From the NCBI GenBank assembly GCA_910575555.1, contig CAJTFX010000006.1:125509-189508 (forward strand): DNA of 64,000 nt. The letters run 5' to 3'. How positions within the stretch are numbered: the first letter of the stretch is position 1; every line of letters begins with the position of its first letter. Position numbers and translations under genes: made by a program. This DNA comes from Lachnospiraceae bacterium. GTDB taxonomy: Bacteria; Bacillota; Clostridia; Lachnospirales; Lachnospiraceae. This document shows positions 8,947-16,219 of the stretch, one piece after another. The notes beneath the pieces were generated by a model that was given only the letters and a program-made list of their open reading frames with translations, did no database searches and had not been told where the DNA came from.

Positions 8947-9303
8947 TCAGTCCCGTCGTTTATTTTTCTGCTGTTTCATCTCAAGGCTCTGGTAAAATCG
9001 GGCCTGTTCCACAATCAATTCCTGACGTTCTGCAGGAAGCGTGCGGTAGAGATGAATCAGGGCTCCTTCGATTGGGTTTAAAGCAGAAGGAGAAGGTTTT
9101 TTCTCATTGCTGAGGCCCAGAAGATAATCCGTGGTTACGTCAAAGTATTTGGCAAAGCGGATTAAAGTTGCAAAGTCCGGTTCCCGGTTATTGTTGACAT
9201 ATCCATTTAAAGTGGATGATGCGATATGAAGATCCAGGGATAATTGCTTCTGGGTTAAATTTCTTTCTTCAAGCAGATTTTCCAGCCGGATATAGAAATC
9301 CAT
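8947..9303 (-). CDS. XRE-family helix-turn-helix regulator (first of a tandem pair)
   Basis: 118 residues: an N-terminal HTH_3 domain (about 5-65; NLTQKQLSLDLHIASSTLNG then NREPDFATLIRFAKYFDVTT) and a helical C-terminal tail of unknown role. It is a clear paralogue of the next gene, the helix-turn-helix halves being nearly superimposable (REPDFATLI, AKYF, TDYLLG shared). GGAGGTG lies before the ATG. Two ATTC...GAAT dyads lie in the gap between the two genes, upstream of this start, and are probable autoregulatory operators. It is a chromosomal regulator rather than obviously phage-derived; no phage genes are nearby. Confidence 0.88.
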   Translation of the reverse strand: MDFYIRLENLLEERNLTQKQLSLDLHIASSTLNGYVNNNREPDFATLIRFAKYFDVTTDYLLGLSNEKKPSPSALNPIEGALIHLYRTLPAERQELIVEQARFYQSLEMKQQKNKRRD

Positions 9304-9372
9304 CAGGGCACCTCCGTTTCGATAGATTCAGGTATCTTTATCTTAATAGAAGATGCTGCTTTGAAAAAAGAA

Positions 9373-9415
9373 ATTCTCGGAATGAGAATCCTGTTTCGCA
9401 TTTTGAGAATCTCAA
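9373..9415. promoter_or_regulatory. Dyad operators upstream of the first XRE gene
   Basis: 9373-9389 is ATTCTC, five bases, GAGAAT. 9394-9410, read on the minus strand, is ATTCTCAAAATGCGAAA, a near match. A perfect TTGAGA-A-TCTCAA lies at 9403-9415. All sit between the start of the first XRE gene and the stop of the second, where the first gene's promoter must be. Confidence 0.5.
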
Positions 9416-9433
9416 TCGCCAATGGGGTACAGC

Positions 9434-9787
9434 CTATTTTTTCTGTGGAAGGTCCAGGTCTTGATGACAATAGATATGTGCCTGTTTGATCAGGTAGATT
9501 TGTTCCTGAGGACCAAGCGTCCGATAAGTGTAGAGTAGATCTTCTTCTTTGTCATCATAGAATTCACCTGAAGGATAAGGGCGCCGGATTTCAGTGACGC
9601 CTAAAAGGTAGTCTGTGGATACTTTAAAATATTTGGCCAGTTTAATCAGTGTGGCAAAGTCCGGTTCCCTGTTTCTTCTGAGATATCCGTTCAGAGTGGA
9701 CGGCGCAATATGAAGCTCATTGGATAATTGCCTCTGAGTGAGATTGTGCTCCTCTAATAAATTTTCCAGTCTTCTGGATAATTCCAT
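9434..9787 (-). CDS. XRE-family helix-turn-helix regulator (second of a tandem pair)
   Basis: 117 residues with an HTH_3 domain at about 5-65 (NLTQRQLSNELHIAPSTLNG, then REPDFATLIKLAKYFKVST) and a distinct C-terminal tail. Because the DNA-reading helices are so alike, the two paralogues probably recognise the same or overlapping sites, while the different tails may sense different signals. GAGGA precedes the ATG by eight bases. Two dyads resembling those of the first gene lie about 100-130 bp upstream. The pair looks like a tandem duplication that diverged after the HTH. Confidence 0.88.
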   Translation of the reverse strand: MELSRRLENLLEEHNLTQRQLSNELHIAPSTLNGYLRRNREPDFATLIKLAKYFKVSTDYLLGVTEIRRPYPSGEFYDDKEEDLLYTYRTLGPQEQIYLIKQAHIYCHQDLDLPQKK

Positions 9788-9882
9788 ATAAATGTTCCTC
9801 TTTTGTAAAAATATTACTCTTATGTAACACAGTGTTGCGATAGAAATATTTTACGAAAAAATTACAGGAAAATAACGGAATT

Positions 9883-9916
9883 ATTCGAAATGCGAATAAA
9901 ATTCACAAATGTGAAT
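9883..9916. promoter_or_regulatory. Two adjacent dyad operators upstream of the second XRE gene
   Basis: ATTCGAAATGCGAAT (9883-9897) and ATTCACAAATGTGAAT (9901-9916) are near-identical dyads three bases apart. They match the sites in the gap before the first XRE gene (general form ATTC, 5-9 bases, GAAT) and are likely binding sites of one or both XRE proteins. Confidence 0.5.
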
Positions 9917-10015
9917 CTTTTCCAATCACTGGAAATACAGGGGTTTTCATTTTATAATTGCCCGGCCTCTGAGGCGGTGCGCAGGCAGGCCCCGGGAACT
10001 GCTCCCGGATTCACA

Positions 10016-10750
10016 TCACTGCCATCCGCCGTCTAAAGAGATAATCTGGCCGGTCATATAGGAAGGGGCATTGACAATGGATAAAGCGAGTCTTGCGGCT
10101 TCCTGGGGCAGCCCGAATCTTCCGGCAGGAATTTCTGCGGCAAGCTGTATGCGTTCCTCTTTTGTAAAGCATTGGTTCATACGGGTGTCGATGACGCCGC
10201 AGGCAATGGCGTTGACGGCAATGCCGCTGGGGGCAAGCTCTTTTGCCAGAGCCTTGGTAAAGGAATTGACGCCGCCCTTAGAGGCGGAATAGGCCACTTC
10301 GCAGGAGGCTCCCGCCGCGCCCCATACAGAGGAAATATTTATAATAGTTCCTGATTGGGCCTGAACCATGGGTGGAACGGCGTATTTGCAGCAGCAGAAC
10401 AGAGAGGTAAGGTTTACCTGAAGCACCCGGTTCCATTCTGAAAGGCTCATATCCGTAAGCAGGCCGATGTGGGAGACGCCTGCATTGTTTACCAGGATAT
10501 CGGTTTTCCCAAGCTCCCGGGCTGCGGTTTGAAACGCCTGTTTCACAAAGGCTTCATCGCTGACATCTCCCACCATCGGCAGGCAGGGGACATGGTAAGT
10601 ATGATGAAGCTCCCGGGCAAAGCTGTAAAGCTCCTGTCCTGAGGCCCGGCAGTTCAGGGCAAGGCGGTACCCGGCTTTGGCAAATTCTTCGGCAATTGCC
10701 CGGCCGATGCCCCGGGAAGCGCCGGTAATAAAAGCAGTTTTTGATTTCAT
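10016..10750 (-). CDS. Short-chain dehydrogenase/reductase, FabG-like
   Basis: A 244-residue classical SDR. TGASRGIGRAIAEEF near the N-terminus is the NAD(P) glycine motif, NNAGVS is the structural motif near 86-91, and the catalytic Ser (INISS), Tyr and Lys (YSASKGG) are all present. It resembles 3-oxoacyl-ACP reductase FabG, but lies away from other fatty-acid genes, so the substrate is uncertain. The start is placed at 10750: an in-frame TTG at 10831 falls inside the -35 box of a strong promoter and cannot be the start. The ribosome site for 10750 is weak. It is divergent from hpf. Confidence 0.87.
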   Translation of the reverse strand: MKSKTAFITGASRGIGRAIAEEFAKAGYRLALNCRASGQELYSFARELHHTYHVPCLPMVGDVSDEAFVKQAFQTAARELGKTDILVNNAGVSHIGLLTDMSLSEWNRVLQVNLTSLFCCCKYAVPPMVQAQSGTIINISSVWGAAGASCEVAYSASKGGVNSFTKALAKELAPSGIAVNAIACGVIDTRMNQCFTKEERIQLAAEIPAGRFGLPQEAARLALSIVNAPSYMTGQIISLDGGWQ

Positions 10751-10802
10751 AATATGAGGAAAATCCTTTCTGTGAAAAATCCCTTTGGTTTCTTTGTATG
10801 AT

Positions 10803-10831
10803 CTTTTATCATGAATCGGGGAAAGTGTCAA
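10803..10831 (-). promoter_or_regulatory. Promoter of the SDR gene
   Basis: On the minus strand TTGACA (10831-10826) and TAAAAG (10808-10803) are 17 bp apart. The predicted transcript starts near 10796, about 45 bases before the chosen start codon. Confidence 0.65.
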
Positions 10832-10848
10832 GAATTCCCAGAGATTTA

Positions 10849-10877
10849 TTGTATTCAGATCTGGGGTGTGGTATAAT
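10849..10877 (+). promoter_or_regulatory. Promoter of hpf
   Basis: TTGTAT (10849-10854), a 17-bp spacer and a perfect TATAAT (10872-10877), preceded by TGTGG. It is divergent from the SDR promoter, and gives a leader of about 150 bases before hpf. Confidence 0.7.
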
Positions 10878-11034
10878 ATGTTTCACAGAGAAGTTTCGGA
10901 AACTTTCTGAATGATACTTAAGAGTAGACTTATCTGCCCAAAGGCGGCTGTTCTGGTTGGAAGGAGCAGGAACTGCCTGACAGATGCTCTGGCTCACGGG
11001 TATACCAAAATAAGCAGAAAAGGGGTTGGACACC

Positions 11035-11562
11035 ATGCGTATTACAATCAGCGGAAAAAATATTGATATCACAGACGGATTGAGAACAGCGGTAGAGGAC
11101 AAGTTATCCAAGCTGGAGCGGTACTTTACCCCTCAGACAGATATTGTTGTAACCTTAAGCGTGGAAAAGGAACGCCAGAAGATTGAGGTTACCATTCCGG
11201 TGAAGGGAAACATTATCCGTTCTGAGCAGGTCAGCAATGATATGTATGTTTCCATAGATTTAGTGGAAGAGGTTATCGAGAGACAACTGAAGAAGTACAA
11301 GAATAAGATTGTGGAGAAACAGCAGGCAGCAGGCAGCTTTCAGCAGGAGTTTATTGAGAAGGAAGTGGAGGACGACGAGGAGATCAAGATTATCCGTACC
11401 AAACGCTTCGGCATGAAGCCCATGTATCCGGAGGACGCCTGCATCCAGATGGAACTGTTAGGGCATAATTTCTTCGTATTCCAGAACGCGGAAACCGAAG
11501 AAGTGAACGTAGTATATAAGAGAAAAGGAAATACATACGGACTGATTGAACCGGAATTCTAG
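11035..11562 (+). CDS. hpf: Ribosome hibernation-promoting factor, long form
   Basis: 176 residues. The N-terminal half (about 1-100) is the S30AE domain that blocks the decoding centre (MRITISGKNIDITDGLR); the C-terminal half (about 120-176) is the dimerisation domain of long HPF (IIRTKRFGMKPMYPEDACIQ, LLGHNFFVFQNAET) that joins two 70S ribosomes into 100S dimers. The length matches the long Firmicutes type. The ATG at 11035 has AGGGG nine bases upstream; an in-frame TTG three codons earlier lies on top of that site. It is transcribed alone from a strong promoter and closed by a terminator. Confidence 0.96.
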   Translation: MRITISGKNIDITDGLRTAVEDKLSKLERYFTPQTDIVVTLSVEKERQKIEVTIPVKGNIIRSEQVSNDMYVSIDLVEEVIERQLKKYKNKIVEKQQAAGSFQQEFIEKEVEDDEEIKIIRTKRFGMKPMYPEDACIQMELLGHNFFVFQNAETEEVNVVYKRKGNTYGLIEPEF

Positions 11563-11614
11563 AGCATGTTTTATACACGCTCTTATACGCTCCGGGTTCG
11601 CAGGGAGAAGGCAG

Positions 11615-11656
11615 AGAGCTGCCGCAAAGGGAAGAACTTTGCGGCAGTTCTTTTTG
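11615..11656 (+). terminator. Intrinsic terminator after hpf
   Basis: A 15-bp stem (11615-11629 with 11637-11651, one G-U pair), a 7-base loop and a T run. It ends the hpf transcript before ddl. Confidence 0.85.
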
Positions 11657-11830
11657 TATGGCAAAGTTCTCAGAAAAAGTGTGCCTGCGGCAGCGCCGGT
11701 ATGCCGGGGAAAAGGCAAAAAATGCTCTCTCCCCGGTAAAAAGTGCCGAAATAAGCGCAGGTTCTTGCCAGTGGGAATAATATAGTATAAGATATCGGCA
11801 GGAGATTAATAAGCAAGGAGGATTCTCAAT

Positions 11831-12883
11831 ATGAATATCGTAGTGTTGGCAGGCGGTTTAAGCACCGAACGCGATGTATCATTTGTTACAGGGAAAAATG
11901 TGGCAGATGCGCTGAGAAGCAGGGGACATAAGGTAATTTTGCTGGATGTGTTTATGGGCTACAGCGACAAACCGGAGGATTTAACCGGAATTTTTGAGCG
12001 TTCAGAGCAGGTCAGCGCGGCAGTCACCGGAATATCACAGGAAGCGCCGGATTTAGATGCCGTGAGAAAAAGCAGGAAGGATCAGAGCAAAAGTTTATTC
12101 GGCCCCAATGTAATCGAACTGTGCCGGATGGCAGACATTGTGTTTATGGCCCTTCACGGAGAAAACGGAGAGGACGGAAGAATTCAGGCCGCCTTTGATT
12201 TATACGGAATCCAGTATACCGGAACCGGATATTTAAGCAGCGCCGTGGCCATGGATAAGGGATTGTCGAAACGGCTGTTTCTTGCCAATCACATTCCCAC
12301 TCCCAAGGGAATTGCCATGGATAAAGAAACCTGCCGGTGGGAGTTTGCAGAAACAGGACTGACGCTGCCCTGCGTGGTAAAGCCCTGCTGCGGCGGCTCC
12401 AGTATCGGGGTATCCATTGTCAGGGATGAAAAAGAGTATCAGCAGGCGTTAAAAGAAGCATTCCGTTTTGAAGAAAAGGTGATTCTGGAAAGCTATGTGA
12501 AGGGCAGGGAATTTTCCGTAGGTGTGATGGATTTCCAGGCATTGCCGGTAATAGAAATTGCGCCCCTGGAAGGCTTTTACGATTATAAAAATAAATACGC
12601 CGCCGGAAGCGCAGTGGAAACCTGTCCTGCCGAGCTTCCTCCTTCCATTGCAGAAAAAATGCAGCGTTATGCAGAGGAAGTGGCAAGAGCACTGGGACTG
12701 GAAACTTATGCCAGAATGGATTTTCTTCTGGATGAACAGGAAGAAATATACTGTCTCGAAGCCAATACCCTGCCGGGCATGACTCCGGTGAGCCTGCTTC
12801 CCCAGGAAGCCCAGGCCGCAGGGATGGATTTTCCAACATTGTGTGAAGAAATTATCCGGATTTCGCTGAAAAAATATAAATAA
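11831..12883 (+). CDS. ddl: D-alanine--D-alanine ligase
   Basis: 350 residues of the ATP-grasp ligase that makes D-Ala-D-Ala for peptidoglycan. Visible motifs are LAGGLSTERDVS at the N-terminus (family LxGGxSxEhxVS), LHGENGEDGRIQ, the Ser-rich loop CCGGSSIGVS, and the metal-binding end EANTLPGMTP. An insertion of about 40 residues near 60-90 carries charged residues. A ribosome site (AAGGAGGATTCTCAAT) precedes ATG. murF, which uses the product, follows 14 bp later, so the two form an operon. The residue following the HGENGEDG loop and the Y/F that sets D-Ala versus D-lactate use were not resolved with confidence, so normal D-Ala-D-Ala is assumed. Confidence 0.95.
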   Translation: MNIVVLAGGLSTERDVSFVTGKNVADALRSRGHKVILLDVFMGYSDKPEDLTGIFERSEQVSAAVTGISQEAPDLDAVRKSRKDQSKSLFGPNVIELCRMADIVFMALHGENGEDGRIQAAFDLYGIQYTGTGYLSSAVAMDKGLSKRLFLANHIPTPKGIAMDKETCRWEFAETGLTLPCVVKPCCGGSSIGVSIVRDEKEYQQALKEAFRFEEKVILESYVKGREFSVGVMDFQALPVIEIAPLEGFYDYKNKYAAGSAVETCPAELPPSIAEKMQRYAEEVARALGLETYARMDFLLDEQEEIYCLEANTLPGMTPVSLLPQEAQAAGMDFPTLCEEIIRISLKKYK

Positions 12884-12897
12884 CAGGAGTAAAAAAT

Positions 12898-14340
12898 ATG
12901 ACTTTGGAACATATTGCAAAAGCATGCTGCGGCATTTATTACGGTGAAGAACAGAAGAAACAGACGGTGATCCGCGGAGCGGTGACAGACAGCAGGCAGG
13001 TGGAGGAAGGGTTTTTATTTATTCCGGTAAAGGGCGCCAGAGTGGACGGTCATGATTTTATCCCTCAGGTATGCAGACAGGGGGCGGCGGCAGTTCTTTC
13101 TGAGAAAAAACTGGAGCATTGCCAGGTGCCTTACATTCTGGTGAAATCCTGCCTGCAGGCATTAAAGGACATAGCGGCTTTTTACCGCAGGCAGCTTGCC
13201 ATTCCCATTGTGGGAGTTACCGGAAGCGTGGGAAAAACCAGTACCAAAGAGATGATTGCTTCTGTTTTGTCCAGGAAGTACCGGGTGCTGAAAACAGCGG
13301 GAAATTTCAACAACGAAATCGGCCTGCCCCTGACCCTTCTGCGGATTCGGGAGGAGCATGAAGCGGCGGTGGTGGAAATGGGAATTTCTGATTTTGGAGA
13401 AATGCACCGGCTGGCAGAGATTGCGCAGCCGGATCTCTGCGTGATTACCAATATTGGAATCTGCCATCTGGAAAATCTGAAAACCAGAGATGGAATTCTG
13501 AAGGCCAAAAGTGAAATTTTTGACTTTTTGAAACCGGAGGGACATATTATCTTAAATGGCGAGGACGATAAGCTCTCCACCCTTATCGAAGTAAAGGGAA
13601 TCCGGCCGGTATTCTATGGATTCGGCGGCCAGAATCCGGGTGAGGGAAACAGAGGGGCAGAACCGATGGGAGATGCAGACGCCAAAAGGAGTGCGCAGCA
13701 GGATATTTACGCAGATCAGATCAAAAACTGCGGATTAAAAGGAGTGAATGCCAGAATTCACACCCCGGCAGGGGAGATATCCGTCCATATTCCAATTCCG
13801 GGACAGCATAATATCTACAATGCCATGGCGGCGGCGGCAGTGGGCCTTGCGCTTGATATGGAATTAGAGGAAATCAAGGCAGGCATTGAAGCTGCAGAAA
13901 CCATAGGCGGGCGTACCAATTTGATAGAGACCGGCGGCCTGCTCTTAATTGACGACTGTTACAATGCCAATCCCGTATCCATGCGGGCCTCTTTGGATGT
14001 GCTCAGCAACGGCCTTGCCCGGAAAGTGGCGGTGCTGGGAGATATGGGGGAGCTGGGAGAAAATGAGAAGCAGCTTCACTATGAAGTGGGAGCTTATGCG
14101 GCCGAAAAGCAGATTGACACGCTGTTCTGCGCCGGTACACTGGCCAAAGAGATGGCGAACGGCGCCTGCGACGCCAACGACTGGTGCGAGGTATTTTATT
14201 TTGAAACAAAAGATGAGATGCTTTCCCAGCTGTTAGAGTATCTGCAGGAAGGAGATACCGTACTGGTGAAAGCATCCCATTTTATGGATTATCCCAAAGT
14301 AGTAGAGGCCATCAGAGAGAAGTTTCATTTTGCATCATAG
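12898..14340 (+). CDS. murF: UDP-N-acetylmuramoyl-tripeptide--D-alanyl-D-alanine ligase
   Basis: 480 residues; adds D-Ala-D-Ala to UDP-MurNAc-tripeptide in the cytoplasm. The three Mur-ligase domains are visible: the N-terminal UDP-binding part (DSRQVEEGFLFIPVKG), the central ATPase with P-loop VTGSVGKTSTKEM (about 107-119) and NFNNEIGLPLTLL, and the C-terminal domain with DDCYNANP and LGDMGELGE. A low-complexity, Gly/Ala/Asp-rich segment (about 245-265) sits between the central sheets and is not a usual family feature. It follows ddl in one operon. Its last 29 bases overlap the 3' end of plsC on the other strand. Confidence 0.95.
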   Translation: MTLEHIAKACCGIYYGEEQKKQTVIRGAVTDSRQVEEGFLFIPVKGARVDGHDFIPQVCRQGAAAVLSEKKLEHCQVPYILVKSCLQALKDIAAFYRRQLAIPIVGVTGSVGKTSTKEMIASVLSRKYRVLKTAGNFNNEIGLPLTLLRIREEHEAAVVEMGISDFGEMHRLAEIAQPDLCVITNIGICHLENLKTRDGILKAKSEIFDFLKPEGHIILNGEDDKLSTLIEVKGIRPVFYGFGGQNPGEGNRGAEPMGDADAKRSAQQDIYADQIKNCGLKGVNARIHTPAGEISVHIPIPGQHNIYNAMAAAAVGLALDMELEEIKAGIEAAETIGGRTNLIETGGLLLIDDCYNANPVSMRASLDVLSNGLARKVAVLGDMGELGENEKQLHYEVGAYAAEKQIDTLFCAGTLAKEMANGACDANDWCEVFYFETKDEMLSQLLEYLQEGDTVLVKASHFMDYPKVVEAIREKFHFAS

Positions 14341-15067
14341 CCTTGTGTTTTTCTAACATTTCTTCAATCCTGGACTGGGTATAGGCGCCGGAAAATTTCC
14401 GTTGGTCTTTATCCAGTTCTTTGATCAGAATCGGTTCCCCGTATTCCACAATCACATTGCATTTTTTAATCCATGGGATATGGCTTTCAAAAATATTGTT
14501 GGTGTTGGTGATGGCAACAGGGATAATGGGGCATCCTGTTTTTTCCGCCATTTTCAGGCTTCCTTCTTTAAAGGGCAGCATTCCGTTTTCCGGATGGGGA
14601 TTTCTGGTGCCCTCCGGGAAAATACACACGGAGATTCCCTTTTTAATGTGGTCAATTCCAGTCAGAACCATTTTCAGTCCCGCCTTCATATCTTCCCGAT
14701 CCAAAAAGAGACAGTACAGCCGTTTCATCCAGTCAGAAAGCAGAGGATAACGCAGCATGGTGTCTTTGGCAATATAGCCGGTCAGCCCCGGGCATCTGGA
14801 ATAGGTAATTACAATGTCAAAATAGCTGAGATGGTTGGGAATGTAGAGGACAGCCTGATCTTTCGGCACATGCTCTTCCCCAATCACCGTAATTTTCGTG
14901 CCTGCCAGTTTGAGCACCACCCGAAAAGCCCATTGGACAATCCGAAGGCTGCTGATATCCGCCCCATAAGGATTGAACTTTTTAATCACCCGCTCGATCA
15001 GCAGAATAGGAATGGAAAGAATTAAAAAAGAGATTAAAAAAACTGCCACTAAAATTATTCGTATCAT
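14312..15067 (-). CDS. plsC: 1-acyl-sn-glycerol-3-phosphate acyltransferase
   Basis: 251 residues; makes phosphatidic acid from lysophosphatidic acid at the membrane. An N-terminal membrane segment (about 1-25) is followed by the catalytic NHLSYFD (78-84, the HX4D motif) and FPEGTR (150-155), both intact; a further P-I-I-P-V block is at about 175-180. GAGGT lies eight bases before the ATG. It is convergent with murF, overlapping its end by 29 bases, and divergent from the next small gene. Confidence 0.93.
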   Translation of the reverse strand: MIRIILVAVFLISFLILSIPILLIERVIKKFNPYGADISSLRIVQWAFRVVLKLAGTKITVIGEEHVPKDQAVLYIPNHLSYFDIVITYSRCPGLTGYIAKDTMLRYPLLSDWMKRLYCLFLDREDMKAGLKMVLTGIDHIKKGISVCIFPEGTRNPHPENGMLPFKEGSLKMAEKTGCPIIPVAITNTNNIFESHIPWIKKCNVIVEYGEPILIKELDKDQRKFSGAYTQSRIEEMLEKHKAMMQNETSL

Positions 15068-15195
15068 AGTATTTTACCTCGTAATAAATGTTCACTTGTT
15101 ATATTATACAGACTGAAAAGCGGAAATACAATCATAAAAAGAAGAAATTTTTCATAGAATTCAGGAAGAATGTAAAAAAATCAGGGAACGTGAAC

Positions 15196-15633
15196 ATGGA
15201 AAAACAGAATCAGTGGTATCATGGGATGATTATGTATGGAATTGCTCTGGCGGCAGTGGTCTGCGCCTGCATTTTTCAGGGATGCGGATTGGAGGAGACG
15301 GACACCAAAAAATTAAAGGATTTGTCTTATGAAATTCTGGAAGAAAAAGAGATTCCGGAGGAATTTCTGGCTGTCATTGAGGAGAAAAAGGAGACGATTT
15401 TTAAACTCACATATACCGATAAGGAATATCTGTATATTGCCGCTGGGTATGGGGTTCAGGAAACCGGCGGTTACAGTATCGCGGTCAATGACTGCTATCT
15501 GACGAAAAATGCCGTATATTTCGACACTACTTTGATCGGTCCGTCCAAAGGAGAAAAGATCAATCAGGTCAAATCCTATCCATATCTTGTAATTCGGACA
15601 AAATATTTGGAGAAAAATGTGGTATTTGAATAA
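15196..15633 (+). CDS. Small membrane-anchored protein with PrcB-like domain
   Basis: 145 residues. A hydrophobic N-terminal segment (about 12-28) ends in FQGCGLE, which is close to a lipobox though not a strict one. The C-terminal half (LYIAAGYGVQETGGYSIAVN, then GPSKGE and SYPYLVIRTKY) resembles the PrcB C-terminal domain, named after a subunit of the dentilisin protease complex of Treponema. It is probably anchored on the outer face; no protease gene is adjacent. The start at 15196 has AGGGA eight bases upstream; an open frame extends further upstream without support. It is followed by a large hairpin. Confidence 0.6.
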   Translation: MEKQNQWYHGMIMYGIALAAVVCACIFQGCGLEETDTKKLKDLSYEILEEKEIPEEFLAVIEEKKETIFKLTYTDKEYLYIAAGYGVQETGGYSIAVNDCYLTKNAVYFDTTLIGPSKGEKINQVKSYPYLVIRTKYLEKNVVFE

Positions 15634-15718
15634 CAAAATTGTCTTTTGCGATATGAAAAATGAAAGGTCAGAATAAAAAACAGTAGGAATTTTGCAGTAA
15701 ATGTGGTAAGATAAGAAA

Positions 15719-15773
15719 CAGAAATTATGTTCCGGCTTTGAAAGATAAAGCTGTAAAGCGGAAATAATTTCTG
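15719..15773. terminator. Long stem-loop downstream of the PrcB-like gene
   Basis: Outer arms of 10 bp (15719-15728 with 15764-15773) continue into TTCCGGCTTT pairing with AAAGCGGAA, giving a stem of about 19-20 bp with one bulge. TTTCCTT follows. It is probably a terminator. The rest of 15634-16020 holds no gene that I can support, and only a weak 6-bp dyad near 15855. Confidence 0.5.
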
Positions 15774-16023
15774 TTTCCTTATGTAAAAATTGCTTTTCCT
15801 GAATTGGGACAGGCTGCAGACAGAGAATAAAAATGACGAATGATTTGGCAGGGAATTGCCCATACTAAAAACAATGGCAATCAGATAGAAAACAGCGTTT
15901 TTTCAGGGGAATTTTTATGGTATTTGCACAAAATACTTTTTCGGGGCCATGCACGGATGATGGAATCCCACATAAAATAAGATAGACGGAATTGTAAAAG
16001 ATAATTGAGAGAAACAGTATAGA

Positions 16024-16051
16024 TTTACAAATCGACAAAGTGTGTTATAAT
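16024..16051 (+). promoter_or_regulatory. Promoter of murA
   Basis: TTTACA (16024-16029), a 16-bp spacer, and a perfect TATAAT (16046-16051). A start near 16058 gives a leader of about 160 bases before murA, and this leader contains the repeated element at 16098-16175. Confidence 0.6.
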
Positions 16052-16097
16052 AGTACATAAAGATTTTTCAAACTTAACAAAGAGAAAAGAATGTTAC

Positions 16098-16175
16098 TAT
16101 GAAAGCCCTTGGCTTCCATAGTATGGATGGCCATGCGGCCCGCTAGACGGCAGGCTGAGTTATGATGGCAGTTTA
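16098..16175 (+). repeat. Leader element, copy 1 (upstream of murA), with a 15-codon open frame
   Basis: The first 62 bases (16098-16159) match 57862-57923 at 59 positions, and similarity trails on through ATGATG and AGTTTA. Both copies lie in the leader of a gene, ending 44-60 bases before its start codon, on the same strand. The element can fold into short hairpins (AAGCC/GGCTT, CCAT/ATGG, GGCC/GGCC), and it also encodes the peptide MKALGFHSMDGHAAR from 16099, stopping at a TAG where copy 2 reads on for four more codons. I do not recognise it as a known riboswitch. A cis-acting RNA, a leader peptide, or a small dispersed repeat are all possible. Confidence 0.6.
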
Positions 16176-16219
16176 CTATAATAACTTCTTTTACGAAATA
16201 TATAGCATAGAGGTGCGAT

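Noticed and set aside
8947-9787. Prophage repressor pair
   Set aside because: No integrase, structural or lysis gene is near, and the base composition matches the surroundings.
16098-16175. Cyclic-di-GMP-I (GEMM) riboswitch
   Set aside because: AAAGCC and a GAC-GC-AGG-like end recall the motif, but the GCAAACC block, the GAAA tetraloop stem and its receptor are not found, and P1 pairs poorly in this copy.
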